This document shows, piece after piece, positions 34,878-43,506 of a DNA stretch of 53,584 nt (position 1 is its first letter; each line of letters opens with the position of its first letter). Both the position numbers and the translations under genes were made by a program. Source of the DNA: Ignavibacteriaceae bacterium (GTDB lineage: Bacteria > Bacteroidota > Ignavibacteria > Ignavibacteriales > Ignavibacteriaceae); NCBI GenBank assembly GCA_031292455.1, contig JARLHC010000006.1, positions 1-53,584 of the forward strand, read 5' to 3'. The notes below the pieces were generated by a model. It had not been told where the DNA came from, searched no databases, and saw only the letters and a program-made list of their open reading frames with translations.

Positions 34878-35497
34878 TAGAGCATATTCTAAGTTGTATT
34901 GCTCAATTGACACCTTTCTGGTTACTGGCTGCGCTAACATTTTTTTCATATTTTGAAAATATATTTCCTCCATCTCCAAGTGATTTAGTAGTAGTAGTAG
35001 GTGGATCACTTATTGGTAAAGGTGTAATCAGTTTTTTACCTACACTTGCATTAACTACAATTGGCAGTGTTGCAGGATTTATGACAATATTTTACATCGG
35101 AACAACTTTAGATAAAAAAGTAATAAAGACACATAAAATAAAATTCATTTCCACAGAAGGAATAGAAAAAGTAGAATCATGGTTTGCTAAATATGGTTTC
35201 TGGATAATAATTGCAAACAGGTTTATGCCCGGAACCAGGTCTGTAATTTCCCTTTTTGCGGGATTGAGCGAGCTAGATGTTAAAAAGACTACAGTTTTTT
35301 GTACATTAAGCGCATTGGGGTGGAATGCAGCAATATTATATCTGGGAATGATTTTTGGGAGCAATGTAAGAAAAGTAGACAGCCTGCTTGTTACATACAG
35401 CAACATAGTTTTTGCGATTACAGCATTGGCAATAATAATTTACCTCATCCGGTTCTTTATCCAAAAAAAGGAAAAGAAAAATTATGAGAATAAATAG
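34874..35497 (+). CDS. DedA-family membrane protein
   Basis: Membrane protein of 207 residues of the DedA/VTT family, associated with lipid (undecaprenyl phosphate or phospholipid) flipping and proton-motive balance. Family signatures are [20 protein letters not shown] near the N-terminus and [16 protein letters not shown], the conserved arginine-containing re-entrant segment. About five hydrophobic stretches are visible. It overlaps ispF by four bases and lnt by fourteen, inside a tightly packed set. The exact substrate is not clear; the known DedA role in lipid carrier recycling would suit neighbours that build the envelope. Confidence 0.93.
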   Translation: MIEHILSCIAQLTPFWLLAALTFFSYFENIFPPSPSDLVVVVGGSLIGKGVISFLPTLALTTIGSVAGFMTIFYIGTTLDKKVIKTHKIKFISTEGIEKVESWFAKYGFWIIIANRFMPGTRSVISLFAGLSELDVKKTTVFCTLSALGWNAAILYLGMIFGSNVRKVDSLLVTYSNIVFAITALAIIIYLIRFFIQKKEKKNYENK

Positions 35498-37103
35498 ATT
35501 GAACAAGGACAGATTGCTACTGATTGCCTCGGGCATATTGATGGGAATCTCCTTTCCACCATTTCCATTCCCCTTTCAGATATTAATGTTTATTGGGCTT
35601 GTCCCTTACTTTTTGGTATTAGAAAGAAGAGAGAGACTTATTGATCTAAACAGAGCTTCATATTTAATGGGATTTTTTTTCAGTCTTATTACTCTTTACT
35701 GGGTAGGAAGCTGGCAGAAGGAAGCTGACACATTTTTAATGATATCAGGCGGACTACTTATTTTTGTAGAGCCAGTTTTCTTTATGATCCCCACAACTCT
35801 TTTATATTTTTCAAGAGACCTATTTTCAAAGAGTAAAGCGATTTACCTATTCCCAGTATTCTGGATAACATACGAATACCTTTATATGATAACGGACTTA
35901 AGTTTTCCATGGTTAACTCTCGGAAGCGGTCTCTCCCCTTTTAATATATTCATACAGATTGCGGATATAACAGGTGCCCTGGGAATATCTATGGTCATTA
36001 TATACATCAATATATTTATAACTAAAGCAATTCAAGGGAGAACCTTATCTCCCAAAGGGTTCAGGATTAATTTAGCTTTAGCAGTTGGGATATTCATTCT
36101 TATAGTTAGTTACGGAGCTTACAGACTTTCAACATTCAAGATTTCAGAAAAGAAAGTGAAGGTAGGGTTAATTCAACCGAATCTTGATCCATGGGAGAAG
36201 TGGTCAAACACAAACCTAAATGACCTGATTTCAAATTATCTTAATTTATCGCGAGAATCAGTGAAAGAAGGCGCACAAGTGATTTTCTGGCCGGAAACTG
36301 CATTACCAGTATACTTGCGAGACGGAGGCTACAATTATGCTGTTGACTCTATTTATAACTTTTTAGACAAGAATAAGGTTTCGCTTATTTCGGGGATGCC
36401 AGATTTAATATATTATAAAACGGGGAGTAAAATGCCGGAAGATGTTAAATATAACAAGTCAGGCAATTATTATTATGCTACATACAATTCAGTTCTTTTA
36501 TTCTCCCCTTTCGTACTGAATATTGAAAGATATGGAAAATCGAAGCTAGTTCCTTTTGGTGAGAGAGTACCATTTGTTAATGCACTTCCTTTTTTAAGAG
36601 ATTTTATAAAATGGAGTGTTGGAATATCAGATTGGAATGTGGGGGAAGACACGACAGTCTTTAGTGTTCCACTTGTTAATAAAGATACACTAAAGATCAA
36701 CAGTCTTGTTTGTTATGAATCGATTTACCCATATTATGTTACGAGATTTGTAAATAAGGGAGCAGATTTAATATCTGTAGTAACAAATGATAGCTGGTAT
36801 GGAAATTCGAGCGGGCCATACCAACATAAAGAAATAGCAGTATTACGCGCTGTAGAGAACAGAAGAACAGTAATAAGAGCAGCGAATGGCGGAATAAGCT
36901 GTATAATTGATCCAATGGGAAGGATATTAACGGAATCAAAAATGTATACGAGAACAGAGATAACCGGAAATGTTTTTATACAAGAAGATGAAACATTTTT
37001 TTCAAAATATCCCCTTCTACTTCCTGTGATCTCATCAGTATTATCATTATGGGTACTTGGAATATTTATATTAAAGAAATTAAAGATAAGATTAGGATTA
37101 TAA
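35484..37103 (+). CDS. lnt: Apolipoprotein N-acyltransferase
   Basis: Inner-membrane enzyme of 539 residues that adds the third acyl chain to lipoproteins. Six or so N-terminal membrane segments precede a nitrilase-like periplasmic domain. The catalytic triad is visible: glutamate in FWPETALPVY, lysine in GKSKLVPFGERVPF and cysteine in LVCYESIYP. A last hydrophobic helix lies at the C-terminus. It starts inside the dedA gene with a 14-base overlap, implying translational coupling. Its presence supports a diderm cell with lipoprotein sorting. The gene is followed by a 67-base gap and a DUF2231 gene. Confidence 0.96.
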   Translation: MRINRLNKDRLLLIASGILMGISFPPFPFPFQILMFIGLVPYFLVLERRERLIDLNRASYLMGFFFSLITLYWVGSWQKEADTFLMISGGLLIFVEPVFFMIPTTLLYFSRDLFSKSKAIYLFPVFWITYEYLYMITDLSFPWLTLGSGLSPFNIFIQIADITGALGISMVIIYINIFITKAIQGRTLSPKGFRINLALAVGIFILIVSYGAYRLSTFKISEKKVKVGLIQPNLDPWEKWSNTNLNDLISNYLNLSRESVKEGAQVIFWPETALPVYLRDGGYNYAVDSIYNFLDKNKVSLISGMPDLIYYKTGSKMPEDVKYNKSGNYYYATYNSVLLFSPFVLNIERYGKSKLVPFGERVPFVNALPFLRDFIKWSVGISDWNVGEDTTVFSVPLVNKDTLKINSLVCYESIYPYYVTRFVNKGADLISVVTNDSWYGNSSGPYQHKEIAVLRAVENRRTVIRAANGGISCIIDPMGRILTESKMYTRTEITGNVFIQEDETFFSKYPLLLPVISSVLSLWVLGIFILKKLKIRLGL

Positions 37104-37170
37104 ATTTGTCACTGTTAATGTTTGTTTTATACTAAGTAAGAAAACTCGATAAACTTTAATAGGATTTTTA

Positions 37171-37695
37171 ATGGAATTTTTAGCTCAGTTTCATCCTAAA
37201 GTTATTCACTTTCCTATTGCTTTTCTGCTTATATATGTTCTTCTGGAATTAATAGGAGCATCGTTTAAGAAGGATTTTTTTTCAAAGACAGCGCATCTAT
37301 TTCTGCTATTTGGTGTTTTAGGAGCACTGGCTGCAGTACTTACAGGGAGCCAAGCGGAGGATGCATTTGAAGGCTGGAATAAGACAACAAGCGCTATACT
37401 AGCAATACATTCCACTTATGCCAATATTACATTGTGGTACTTTACTGCATTACTTGTAATAAGAACATTTCTTGTTTTAAAGAAGAAATTCAACAATACA
37501 TTCAGGTATATATTTGTTGTATTAGCATTTGCTGGTGCATATTTTGTATATCAAACCGGTGAACATGGCGGGCAAATGGTTTTTCAACATGGAGTTGGGA
37601 CTCAATATCATAATAAAGCTGATGCTACGAGAGATTCGCTGAAAGATATTATAAGTAATCAACAGGACAGAATAGATTCCCTAATTTCCAAATAG
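37171..37695 (+). CDS. DUF2231-like membrane protein
   Basis: Membrane protein of 174 residues with about four hydrophobic helices. The start AQFHPKVIHFPIAFLLIYVL, with conserved histidines in HPKVIHFP, is the signature of the DUF2231 family; more histidines occur at about residues 89 and 131-145 (GEHGGQM, HGVGTQYHN). The C-terminal 30 residues are polar. Some DUF2231 proteins sit with cytochrome or other redox genes and are suspected to bind heme, but function is unproven. AGGA lies six bases before the ATG. Its stop codon is adjacent to the convergent hpnE stop, with no visible terminator between them. Confidence 0.88.
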   Translation: MEFLAQFHPKVIHFPIAFLLIYVLLELIGASFKKDFFSKTAHLFLLFGVLGALAAVLTGSQAEDAFEGWNKTTSAILAIHSTYANITLWYFTALLVIRTFLVLKKKFNNTFRYIFVVLAFAGAYFVYQTGEHGGQMVFQHGVGTQYHNKADATRDSLKDIISNQQDRIDSLISK

Positions 37696-38976
37696 TCAAA
37701 GATTAATTATAGCATCTGCCGCCACCCTTCCACTTTTAACAGCACTTTCGATTGTAGAAGGTAGTCCTGTATCTGTCCAATCCCCCGCCAGGAATAAATT
37801 CTTAAAAGGAGTGCGTGCAGAAGGACGTTTATCGACTACATTATTTGAAGGAATAAAAGCAGCTCTCTTTTCTTTAATAATCTTATAGGCACTAATTTCA
37901 TTTTTTCCCATATGAAAATATTTTTTCATTTCGTTTAAAACTATTTCAATAATTTCAGCCCCAGGTTTTTTAATAAATTTATCCGCATTACTAATTACAA
38001 TTGTGAGATGGGATTGATTATTAAAAACCCATTGGACAGGAGAATCTATAAGTCCGTAAAATGTACGATCAAACCGATTTTGTTTTAGAAACAGGTGTAC
38101 AGTTAAAATAGAAGAATAATCCATTTGCAGATCAGTTAAGAAATTATTTTCATTCATAATTTTCTTGAAAGCATATAGCGGGATGGCAGAGATAACATAA
38201 TCAAATCCGGAGATAGATCTTTTATTCGTAATAATTTCTCTAATAATATTATTTTGAATATTCAGCCTAATAACCTGTTCAGGCAAGAAGAAATCCCCGC
38301 CTTTAGAGGTAATAAACTTTACAGAGTGTTCACAATATGTTTCTGATAAACCTAAAGCCGGCAATATTAAAACCGAAGCATTATTTCCTCTAAAAAAGAT
38401 TTCTTTTAATACTTTAGCGAACACCTTAGCTGAGGCTCTTTTAATATCTATATTCAGCGCTGCAACAGCGAGTATTTCCCAAAATGATTTAATAAGATTT
38501 ACAGTCTGTTTTTCTTTTATCAGCCATTCAAAAACAGTCAGCTTTTTCAGATCATTATTGGAATAAAGATAAATCTTAGTAAAAAATTTAATAAATAATA
38601 ATTTTTCATAAGGTAAGAAGGCAGAATAATTAAGGACAGCCCGAAGTAAATTGAAAGGGTAAAAAGAGCCTGAAGTAGTAAGGGGACATATTTCAAAATT
38701 CTCTTTAACAAAATTTAGGGAGAGGTGAGATTGCACAGACAAATTATGTTCAGCTCCTATGAGCTTAAAAAACTTAAGTGTTTCAAAATAGCATCCCATA
38801 AAGATATGCTGGCCATTGTCAATTGGAATTCCAGATTCCTTATCAGTATATGAATATGCCCTTCCACCTAATTTAGGAGATGCCTCTAATAATTTAATTT
38901 TGAAACCAGAATATGAAAGGAAAGAAGCAGCAGAAAGACCAGCAATACCGCCACCGATAACGACGACTTTTCTCAT
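37696..38976 (-). CDS. hpnE: Hydroxysqualene dehydroxylase HpnE
   Basis: FAD-dependent amine-oxidase-fold enzyme of 426 residues that reduces hydroxysqualene to squalene. The N-terminal dinucleotide motif is VIGGGIAGLSAASFLSYSGF, followed by LLEASPKLGGRAYS, and the C-terminal FAD motif is LFLAGDWTDTGLPSTIESAV (20 residues). Order hpnC-hpnD-hpnE with one- to four-base overlaps makes the assignment more secure than the fold alone, since phytoene-desaturase-like proteins share it. The start ATG overlaps the hpnD stop (TAATG). No squalene-hopene cyclase gene is present in the window, so the end product (hopanoids or other triterpenoids) is not shown. Confidence 0.92.
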   Translation of the reverse strand: MRKVVVIGGGIAGLSAASFLSYSGFKIKLLEASPKLGGRAYSYTDKESGIPIDNGQHIFMGCYFETLKFFKLIGAEHNLSVQSHLSLNFVKENFEICPLTTSGSFYPFNLLRAVLNYSAFLPYEKLLFIKFFTKIYLYSNNDLKKLTVFEWLIKEKQTVNLIKSFWEILAVAALNIDIKRASAKVFAKVLKEIFFRGNNASVLILPALGLSETYCEHSVKFITSKGGDFFLPEQVIRLNIQNNIIREIITNKRSISGFDYVISAIPLYAFKKIMNENNFLTDLQMDYSSILTVHLFLKQNRFDRTFYGLIDSPVQWVFNNQSHLTIVISNADKFIKKPGAEIIEIVLNEMKKYFHMGKNEISAYKIIKEKRAAFIPSNNVVDKRPSARTPFKNLFLAGDWTDTGLPSTIESAVKSGRVAADAIINL

Positions 38977-39818
38977 TAATAAACAAGGCTATATTTCGCC
39001 CAAACTCCTAAAGCGATACCAGCTTTCTCAATCTTATTCACTTTAATATTTTTTTGGAAGACATTATAGTTAGCATCTATAATTTTTTCAAGAAGCTTAT
39101 GGTAGATATGCTGCATAGCTCTTGCTGCAAACATCGATGCTTTATCGTCGAGGTCAAGACAACTGGTAGCGTTATCAAAATATTGTTGTGCCCTGCTTGT
39201 TTCATACACCATAAGGTCGACAAAATTAGCATTATAAGTATTGCTAAGCAGATCAGATTCCGAATATCCAAATTTTTCCAAATCCTGTTGCGGTAGGTAT
39301 ATACGTCCTTTTGCAAAATCTTTTTTAATATCGCGTAAAATGTTGGTTAGTTGTAATGCGATACCAAGGTTCACGGCAAAATCTTTAGTAGATTTATGCT
39401 TATACCCGAATATTTCAATACACATTAAGCCAACGGTAGAAGCGACCCGATAGCAATAAGTAATAAGGTCATCAAATGACAGATACCTTTTATATCTCAG
39501 GTCCATCTCCATCCCCTTGAGCAATTCAAAAAATGGATCAAGAGGTATATTGAATTGTACTATTGTTTTTCCAAGTTTATTAAGCAGAGAATAACCTGAA
39601 TGTCCTACTAAAGCATTTTCTAATTCAATCCTCCATTTTTTGAGTCTTTCATATTTAACTTCTTCAGGATCATTCCCTTCATCAACGATATCATCAGTTT
39701 CCCTACAGAAAGCATAGACGGTATTCATTGCATCTCTTTTCTCATTAGGGAGAAGATTAAATGCATAATAGAAACTACTTTTGCTTTTCTTTGCTATTTC
39801 TTTAGAAAGATCACTCAT
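38976..39818 (-). CDS. hpnD: Presqualene diphosphate synthase HpnD
   Basis: Trans-isoprenyl diphosphate synthase-like enzyme of 280 residues that joins two farnesyl diphosphates into presqualene diphosphate. The two aspartate-rich motifs for magnesium-diphosphate binding are visible as DDIVDEGND and NILRDIKKDFAKGRIYLP. A further signature is YCYRVASTVGLMCIEIFGY. Alone it would be hard to tell from phytoene synthase, but the neighbouring hpnC and hpnE genes make the squalene pathway the better call. It overlaps hpnC by four bases (ATGA) and hpnE by one base. Confidence 0.9.
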   Translation of the reverse strand: MSDLSKEIAKKSKSSFYYAFNLLPNEKRDAMNTVYAFCRETDDIVDEGNDPEEVKYERLKKWRIELENALVGHSGYSLLNKLGKTIVQFNIPLDPFFELLKGMEMDLRYKRYLSFDDLITYCYRVASTVGLMCIEIFGYKHKSTKDFAVNLGIALQLTNILRDIKKDFAKGRIYLPQQDLEKFGYSESDLLSNTYNANFVDLMVYETSRAQQYFDNATSCLDLDDKASMFAARAMQHIYHKLLEKIIDANYNVFQKNIKVNKIEKAGIALGVWAKYSLVY

Positions 39819-40651
39819 ATAAGAGATTTAAAAAGTAAAATTAAGAAATCGGTTTTATTCAATTTAGGCCTAATGAATACATCAAATTCATTTTTCCTTA
39901 TTTTGTTTAGAATCTCCCGCCCGCCAAGGAGAGTCCATTTTATTTCTATTTTTAATTTGCCGGGCAGAAAGTTCAATAAATTTTGACCTTCTGCCAATAA
40001 TTTATCTACCCTATCGAAACTAAATTTCATAAGATTTATAAAATTATGATTTATTTTATTTAACTCAAACATATTTTCTGTTACTGAGAACATGCTCATT
40101 TCATCTAACGGGAAATATATCCGGTTCTTATCGTAATCAATTTTAACATCCTGATAAAAGTTTATCAGCTGAAGAGCAGTGCAAATTTTGTCAGAATATT
40201 CTAAAGCCCTATTATCTCTAATACCATAAAGTTCCAGAATTAACCTACCTACCGGATTTGCAGAATAATTACAGTAATCGAGTAATTCTTTAAAAGACTG
40301 ATATCTTTTTTTCATTAAATCCTGTTTAAAGGCAGCCAGCAAATCATAAAATAATCTATGGGATAGATTCATGGAAATTATAGTATTATACAGAGCAGCT
40401 TCGTTGTCATTTTCAAAGTTTCCCTGAAGTAATGAAGTTAATCGTTTCTCAAAATGGTTTAATCTGGAGATTTTTTCTTCTTCTGGTAGTAATCCTTCAT
40501 CAGCGATATCATCAGCGGTTCTAGCAAACCAATACAATGCAGCGACATGTTTCCTGAATTCTTTTTTAATAAATATTGAGATTACAGGAAAATTTTCATA
40601 ATGTACCTTAGCATATTTTTCAACTGATTTATAGGGTGATGCAGAATCCAT
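39815..40651 (-). CDS. hpnC: Hydroxysqualene synthase HpnC
   Basis: Enzyme of 278 residues that converts presqualene diphosphate to hydroxysqualene. The aspartate motifs are ARTADDIADEG and NFYQDVKIDYDKNRIYFP. YCNYSANPVGRLILELYG matches the family. It is first in the hpnC-hpnD-hpnE operon and divergent from prfC. The start ATG at 40651 has a poor ribosome binding site. The 207-base region between hpnC and prfC must hold both promoters but shows no strong consensus element. Confidence 0.9.
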   Translation of the reverse strand: MDSASPYKSVEKYAKVHYENFPVISIFIKKEFRKHVAALYWFARTADDIADEGLLPEEEKISRLNHFEKRLTSLLQGNFENDNEAALYNTIISMNLSHRLFYDLLAAFKQDLMKKRYQSFKELLDYCNYSANPVGRLILELYGIRDNRALEYSDKICTALQLINFYQDVKIDYDKNRIYFPLDEMSMFSVTENMFELNKINHNFINLMKFSFDRVDKLLAEGQNLLNFLPGKLKIEIKWTLLGGREILNKIRKNEFDVFIRPKLNKTDFLILLFKSLI

Positions 40652-40858
40652 TATTTATATTACCGTTTCATAATATCTTTTTTATACGAGATTAAATTAC
40701 TAAATTTGAACTGTTTAAAAAATCGACAAGTCAAATGATCTTAGTTAACCAATTTGAAAACATCAATAATTTCTTATTCCCATTAGAAATGCCTTTCTTT
40801 TATTAGAGACAGTACCTCTTATTCACAATATTACATTTTTTTACAATAATCACATTTT

Positions 40859-42472
40859 ATGAGTTTAATAAAAGAAATAAAAAGAAGAAGAACATTTGCT
40901 ATAATATCTCACCCAGATGCTGGAAAAACCACGTTAACAGAGAAATTCTTATTATACGGAGGTGCATTACAATTAGCGGGTTCTGTAACAGCGCGAAGGA
41001 ACCAACGTTCATCAACATCTGATTGGATGGAACTGGAGAAGAAAAGAGGAATTTCGATAAGCTCTACTGTCCTCCAGTTCGATTATAAAGGATATAAAAT
41101 TAATCTTCTTGACACACCAGGTCATGAAGATTTTTCAGAAGATACCTACAGAGTACTAACGGCAGTTGATGCAGTTGTAATGGTAATAGACGGAGCGAAA
41201 GGAATAGAAGCGCAAACGAAAAAATTATTTGAAGTTTGCCGCCGGAGATCGATCCCAATATTCACTTTTATCAACAAGCTTGACCGGCCGACACTTGATC
41301 CGCTTGCATTAATTGATGATCTTGAGAATGTACTGGGGATAGGTGCATATCCCATGAACTATCCGTTGGGAACAGGGATTGATTTTAAGGGAGTATATGA
41401 CAGAAGAAATAATCAGATACATCTTTTTGAGAAAACTTCGCGTGGTTCGTATATTGCTCCTGTCTCCATATTGGATATTTCCGATCCTTTCGTAAAAGAA
41501 AGACTGAGTGAAGAAAATTACCGAGTTGTCGTAGAAGAACTTGAAATGTTAGAAATTGCCGGAGAAGAATTTGATGCTTTGTCAGTATTAAATGGTAAGC
41601 AAACACCCGTATTCTTTGGAAGTGCAATGAACAACTTTGGAGTGCAATTGCTATTGGACGGATTTCTTGAATACGCAGTTCCACCTGCTCCCAGATTAAG
41701 TTCCAGAGGTATTATTGAGCCTGAAAATGAAACATTTTCAGGTTTTGTATTTAAGATACAGGCCAATATGGATCCTAAACATAGAGATAGAATAGCTTTT
41801 TTAAGAGTGTGCTCCGGTAAATTTACAAGGGATATGCAAGCAATCCACATTTCAACCAATAAAAAAATAAGACTTTCAAACTCACAGAAAATGTTTGGGC
41901 AGGAGAGGGAAACAGTGGATGAGGCATTTGCAGGAGATATTATAGGATTTGTCGGCAATTCAAATTTTGGTATTGGGGATACAATATCAGAAGATTCTTC
42001 AATTGTTTTTAACGAAATTCCTAAATTTGCTCCAGAATATTTTGTTTTTATGCATAACCCTAATCCTTCTAATTATAAAAAGTTCCGGGATGGACTTGAT
42101 CAATTACTTCAAGAAGGAGTAGTGCAGTGTTTTTATCTAAAAAACTCAATGCAAAAGATACCATTATTGGGAGCAGTAGGCCCATTACAATTTGAAGTAG
42201 TTCAATATCGATTACAAAATGAATATGGAGCAGAATCAAGGTTAGAGCAGACAAACTGGAAAGTTTTAAGGTGGCTAAATCCTTCCATAACTTCAGAACA
42301 AACAAACCAAATTATACTGCCTGCGGGAGCATCGCTTGCATTCGATACAGAAGAAAGAGTAGTGATTCTTTTTACAAGTGAATGGTCGAACAATTACTTT
42401 ATTGAAAAGAATCCGAAAGTTGACTTATCAGACATCCCATTCGTGTTGAAACCAACTTTTAATGAGATTTAA
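40859..42472 (+). CDS. prfC: Peptide chain release factor 3
   Basis: Translation GTPase of 537 residues that recycles RF1/RF2 from the ribosome after termination. G-domain motifs are ISHPDAGKTTLTEKFL (G1), DTPGHEDFSED (G3), and FINKLDRP (G4), with the family-specific QRSSTSDWMELEKKRGISI between them. The later region GPLQFEVVQYRLQNEYG is typical for domain III. Length is that of RF3. The ATG at 40859 has no clear ribosome binding site. It is a single gene. RF3 is not present in all bacteria, so this is a real lineage trait rather than a default. Confidence 0.97.
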   Translation: MSLIKEIKRRRTFAIISHPDAGKTTLTEKFLLYGGALQLAGSVTARRNQRSSTSDWMELEKKRGISISSTVLQFDYKGYKINLLDTPGHEDFSEDTYRVLTAVDAVVMVIDGAKGIEAQTKKLFEVCRRRSIPIFTFINKLDRPTLDPLALIDDLENVLGIGAYPMNYPLGTGIDFKGVYDRRNNQIHLFEKTSRGSYIAPVSILDISDPFVKERLSEENYRVVVEELEMLEIAGEEFDALSVLNGKQTPVFFGSAMNNFGVQLLLDGFLEYAVPPAPRLSSRGIIEPENETFSGFVFKIQANMDPKHRDRIAFLRVCSGKFTRDMQAIHISTNKKIRLSNSQKMFGQERETVDEAFAGDIIGFVGNSNFGIGDTISEDSSIVFNEIPKFAPEYFVFMHNPNPSNYKKFRDGLDQLLQEGVVQCFYLKNSMQKIPLLGAVGPLQFEVVQYRLQNEYGAESRLEQTNWKVLRWLNPSITSEQTNQIILPAGASLAFDTEERVVILFTSEWSNNYFIEKNPKVDLSDIPFVLKPTFNEI

Positions 42473-42614
42473 CCTATCTCTGTGTTAACAGACAATAAGA
42501 AAAATTTAAGGACAATTATATTAATAATCTATGGAAGATAATTAATATAAGAAATGATTTGCTTACATTTGAGTTATATTTTGTAAAAGGGATAAAAGAT
42601 TTTATAGGTAAAAT

Positions 42615-43502
42615 ATGAAATATGATCCTGAAAAAAGTATTGATGTTGCAAATGTACCTGCTCCCAGTTTAATCAAATCAGGTTTTCATAAGCAATATAA
42701 AAGATTTAAAACAGTAAGAAAAAGAATATTTGAAAAATGGTATAGATATAGTAAAAATATAACCTGGTTAAAAAAAACTATAGTTTTTCAACATAGATAT
42801 ATCCCAATACCACTATTCATTTACGATTATTTATTTCGTCTTAATATTACTAAGGTAATATTAAATTTTTACGGATATCATGTTTGGCAATTAAAATATA
42901 ATGAAAGGGCTGGTAGTCATTTAAGCTATTGGAACAGCAAAGAATCATTATACTGGCATTTCTGGCGTCAGACAGATAAAGGCATATATCTTGCTGAGAT
43001 TTTGAAGATACCTCAAATAAAAGCCTGCCTTGAAGATAATGAATTAACTGCATGTGAGCTTGGCTTTGGTTTAGGTAAATATTACCGTCAGCAATGGCAC
43101 AATAATAAATTAAAAAAATATCTGGCCGTTGATACTAATAAATATATATGTGAGTATAATAAAAAATATTACAAAAGACATAAAAATCTTGAAATAATTA
43201 ATTCATCGGCTGAAGATTTTATAAATTCGGAGCAAAGATTTGATATATTAATTTCAAGCGGTGAAGTTTTTGCATATATTAAGCCTATCCTGGTTGACCA
43301 TATAATCCATAAACTGAAGGAAAAAGCGGTAAAGGTTGTCATCATACTAGAAGAAGGGACCATGAACGATGATATTGTTTGGCCTGATGGAACAATCGAG
43401 TATAATTTTAAACAAAGGTTAATGGAAAGCGGCTATAGTGATAAACAATATTACATACAAGAACATGAGAATAGAGTACTAAAGTATATAGTAATGTGTT
43501 AA
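42615..43502 (+). CDS. SAM-dependent methyltransferase-like protein
   Basis: Protein of 295 residues, only loosely assigned. The central part has the class I methyltransferase pattern: CELGFGLGKYYRQQW (motif I-like, glycine-rich) followed by LAVDTNKYICEYNKKYY (acidic residue at the end of strand two), and FDILISSGEVFAY (motif IV-like). The N-terminal 90 residues are basic and rich in tyrosine. The gene appears more A/T-rich than its neighbours and uses many AAA and AAT codons, which suggests it may have arrived by transfer. AGGT lies seven bases before the ATG. It converges directly on bshC with a four-base gap, and no terminator is seen. The substrate is unknown. Confidence 0.72.
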   Translation: MKYDPEKSIDVANVPAPSLIKSGFHKQYKRFKTVRKRIFEKWYRYSKNITWLKKTIVFQHRYIPIPLFIYDYLFRLNITKVILNFYGYHVWQLKYNERAGSHLSYWNSKESLYWHFWRQTDKGIYLAEILKIPQIKACLEDNELTACELGFGLGKYYRQQWHNNKLKKYLAVDTNKYICEYNKKYYKRHKNLEIINSSAEDFINSEQRFDILISSGEVFAYIKPILVDHIIHKLKEKAVKVVIILEEGTMNDDIVWPDGTIEYNFKQRLMESGYSDKQYYIQEHENRVLKYIVMC

Positions 43503-43506
43503 CATA

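Noticed and set aside
38976-40651. hpnC/hpnD as two phytoene synthases with hpnE as phytoene desaturase (carotenoid cluster)
   Set aside because: Three genes in the order C-D-E with overlaps match the squalene set better; no carotenoid cyclase or desaturase accompanies them.
41518-41958. Minus-strand 146-codon frame inside prfC
   Set aside because: Antisense shadow of a complete, recognised gene.
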